This document shows, in pieces, positions 61,860-64,000 of a stretch of DNA of 64,000 nt. Both the position numbers and the translations under genes were made by a program. Origin of the DNA: Zygaena filipendulae (lineage: Eukaryota > Arthropoda > Insecta > Lepidoptera > Zygaenidae). Each line of letters opens with the position of its first letter. The stretch's first letter is position 1. The notes under the pieces were generated by a model. That model had not been told where the DNA came from. It ran no database searches and worked only from the letters and a program-made list of their open reading frames with translations. The stretch is taken from NCBI GenBank assembly GCA_907165275.2, contig OU015655.1, forward strand, positions 11,916,501 to 11,980,500. The letters are read 5' to 3'.

Positions 61860-64000
61860 TTATAATTCATTTAACTCTGAATCTGCTTCTATAACAAGTT
61901 TTTTCAATTTGTTTCCAAGTTCTTTGCTTTCATCGTCGGAATTGCTAGAAAATTCATCATCGACATATTTGAATTTTGATGTTATACTTTTATTTTCTGA
62001 AACACGTTTGGCTCTAGTTTTCCATTTGTTTAAATTTCTCGATGCCATCACATACATAGGCTTCGTATCTGGTAGTATCTTGAAAAGAATTCGATAGCAT
62101 GGTATACAAATCTGACTCAGGAAACCAACCTGAAATTATATGTAACAAATACGGATTGCAATTAAAAACACAATATTATAACAACTTATCTTTTACAATA
62201 AATAACACAAATATAAATTATTTTATTTTTAATTTTTTTAATTTTATTTTATTTTATTCATAATATGATAATTATGAAAAGGTCATGCGTTCTTAGACCC
62301 ACTGACAATATTAACAGGCTAGGGAATATCTTCAATAATTTATTGTGAAACTGGCAAGCAGGTGCAAATATTACAAATTCTAGATATCGACAAATATTTG
62401 TACTAAATAACATACAACAACCCACCTGACTCGCTGGCCGTTCCTCAGGTTTGTTTCTATCCATCATTGCAATAGGAGTTTTACCTGCTTCTCTTTCCTT
62501 GTCACCCTGATCATAAAACTCTTCAAAAATCACTTTGACAGTTTTAATTTGCACATCCCATGGTTTTGCTGAAGCCGACAGATCAGCTGCTGTCATCGAT
62601 ATTGCCATTGCAAGATCCCTTTCAAACAATGACTTTTTAGTAAAAAGGTAATAATGTTTTGAAATTCATCACAATATTTTATGTATTATGCACGACGTGC
62701 ATAATACAATACGTGCATTGCACGTATATGGTAAAATATTAAGTTACAATTAAAAACTTATACCTGTGTTGTACAACACCCCAATTGAAAGCAAGGGAAC
62801 CAGCACCATCATCGTCATCACAAAGTACTTTAATCTTTTCCAAATTAGGAAAAAAAGTAGCCAAATCAGTTGCAAGTATGCTTTGTTTTATAAAACTCAA
62901 AATTTCTCTATATTCCTTACTGGTCATATGTGAAAATATATTGTGGCCATCCTAGTAAAGTCAGAATATTATTTTAATTGCAATATAATGAACTATGCAA
63001 CAAACTGCGGCCGATATAACTCTAATTGTACTTACCTGTTGTAATATAGTCACAGTAATATTAAAATGATGATGTTCCAATGTAGATGTAGTGTACATTG
63101 CAGCTAACGGAGATGCAGTTTCGCTCATGTATTTGTTTGTGTATCCTCGATGATCCAAGTCATGACACAAACAGGCAACGAAGAGTGATAACCTCTAGAA
63201 TTTGATATCACATTTTGTAAATTTATATTTACATGGCAACAAAAAAATAAAATCTTAACCGACAATAGTAATCACCAATAATATACTCGTACTTACTGTT
63301 TTATAATCGAAACTATCTTTAACATCATTCTTTATAATGACGTACATAGCATTAGCAACAGACCATCCATGATCAAAATTGTGATAGGGTACCGTCCTAT
63401 AGTTTTTCTTTACTGTCAAAACAAATCTTGTTACAGTAACTATATCGAACTTTGATATATCAAAGAGATCGCTAAACATTCCAATGACTGCTTTGCATTT
63501 CTCGAATTCGTTAAATTTAAATGGATCTAAATAGAAATCGTTAAGACTTATATCCAATTGTTCTTTGTCACTGAGGATTGCGTGTACTTCGTTCTCTCTA
63601 CATGTATTATGATAGCTTAGTACTTCTAAGGCAACTCTATATTTTTGTTCCTGTCGCATTATTTTATCGTAAAGTCTTGCATGGTGTAAAGCTAAGCCAA
63701 AAAATGTAGAAAATGTCTCAAATGCCACTTCATCTTCATGATCAAAATTATCATCACTTCTTTTATTTACCATTTGTACTACACCAATTATTTTACCCTG
63801 AACTTTGATGGGCATGCATAAAATATTTACTGTTTTATAACCAGTGGCTTCATCTACGGCTCTAGAAACAAACGATTTATATTTATAAGAATGGCATATT
63901 ACGAATGTATTGTAATAATAATATATACCAAGTCTTTTCGTAACTTGCCTATTAAATCTATAATCTGAATATGCATCGGGTATGTTCATAGTCTCTCCCG
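61860..64000 (-). CDS. PDE11-like 3',5'-cyclic nucleotide phosphodiesterase, last six exons (5' partial)
   Basis: The exons on the minus strand are >64,000-63,949, 63,861-63,297, 63,194-63,036, 62,951-62,764, 62,618-62,426 and 62,129-61,860, about 474 codons. The protein hydrolyses cAMP and/or cGMP. The 5' part ends a GAF domain ([32 protein letters not shown], and the NK...F-x3-DE signature in [13 protein letters not shown]). The catalytic domain shows YHNFDH (general-acid His), CHDLDHRG (metal-binding HD), [19 protein letters not shown] (metal Asp), the purine-binding Gln in SQVGF, and the aligned Phe clamp. It ends in an acidic tail ([17 protein letters not shown]). The phrases VALEVLSYH and [10 protein letters not shown] favour PDE11 over PDE5/6, but many positions diverge. 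Splices are GT-AG except the first, which fits AG|GCAAGT...CTAG|A. The N-terminus and first GAF lie outside the window. Confidence 0.85.

Noticed and set aside
63862..63948. Treating the 63,255-63,989 frame as one continuous exon
   Set aside because: It would insert a Tyr-rich stretch into the GAF domain and skip good donor and acceptor signals at 63,949 and 63,861.

Overview
This is a eukaryotic, AT-rich, repeat-dense window with two spliced genes confined to the right-hand 6 kb. It most likely comes from a moth or butterfly. The main reason is the abundance of short Helitron-like elements that start TCCTACTAATATTATAAA and end in a CGCGGGTGAAACCGCG hairpin followed by CTAG. This type is familiar from lepidopteran genomes. 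Other support comes from LINE 3' tails ending in short tandem repeats, tRNA-derived SINEs and many MITEs. No bacterial, viral or organellar block is evident.

Positions 1 to about 58,400 form a gene-poor transposon field. I count roughly forty full or partial Helitron-like elements on both strands. I also see five multi-copy MITE families: family A with a TGGACATAGATAAGC end; family B, carrying paired TGACGTCA palindromes; family C, with a TACAACGTGTTAAT end; family D, with a GGGCCCTTATTCA end; and a hAT-type family with 8-bp target duplications. Single-copy or rare elements include foldback elements and hairpins, tRNA-like SINEs, LINE 3' ends and a 16-bp minisatellite. Three structures stand out. 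One is a THAP-domain element remnant (about 14,170-16,500) split by a Tc1/mariner element with its TIRs and TA target sites intact (14,256-15,840). Another is a head-to-tail pair of seemingly identical 1,261-bp units carrying a broken PIF/Harbinger transposase (26,769-29,290). The third is a 237-bp near-perfect hairpin flanked by TTA, inserted inside a family C MITE (54,715-54,951).

Positions 58,479-60,856 (+) hold a complete three-exon macrophage migration inhibitory factor (MIF) gene of 116 codons, whose introns contain at least four Helitron-like insertions. Facing it tail-to-tail, 61,860 to the window edge (-) holds the last six exons of a class I cyclic nucleotide phosphodiesterase with the end of a GAF domain and a full HD-type catalytic domain. 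It is closest to PDE11 and the 5' part lies outside the window. One of its introns is best explained as GC-AG. Nothing in the sequence suggests that the two genes act together. Splice models are read by eye and need transcript support.
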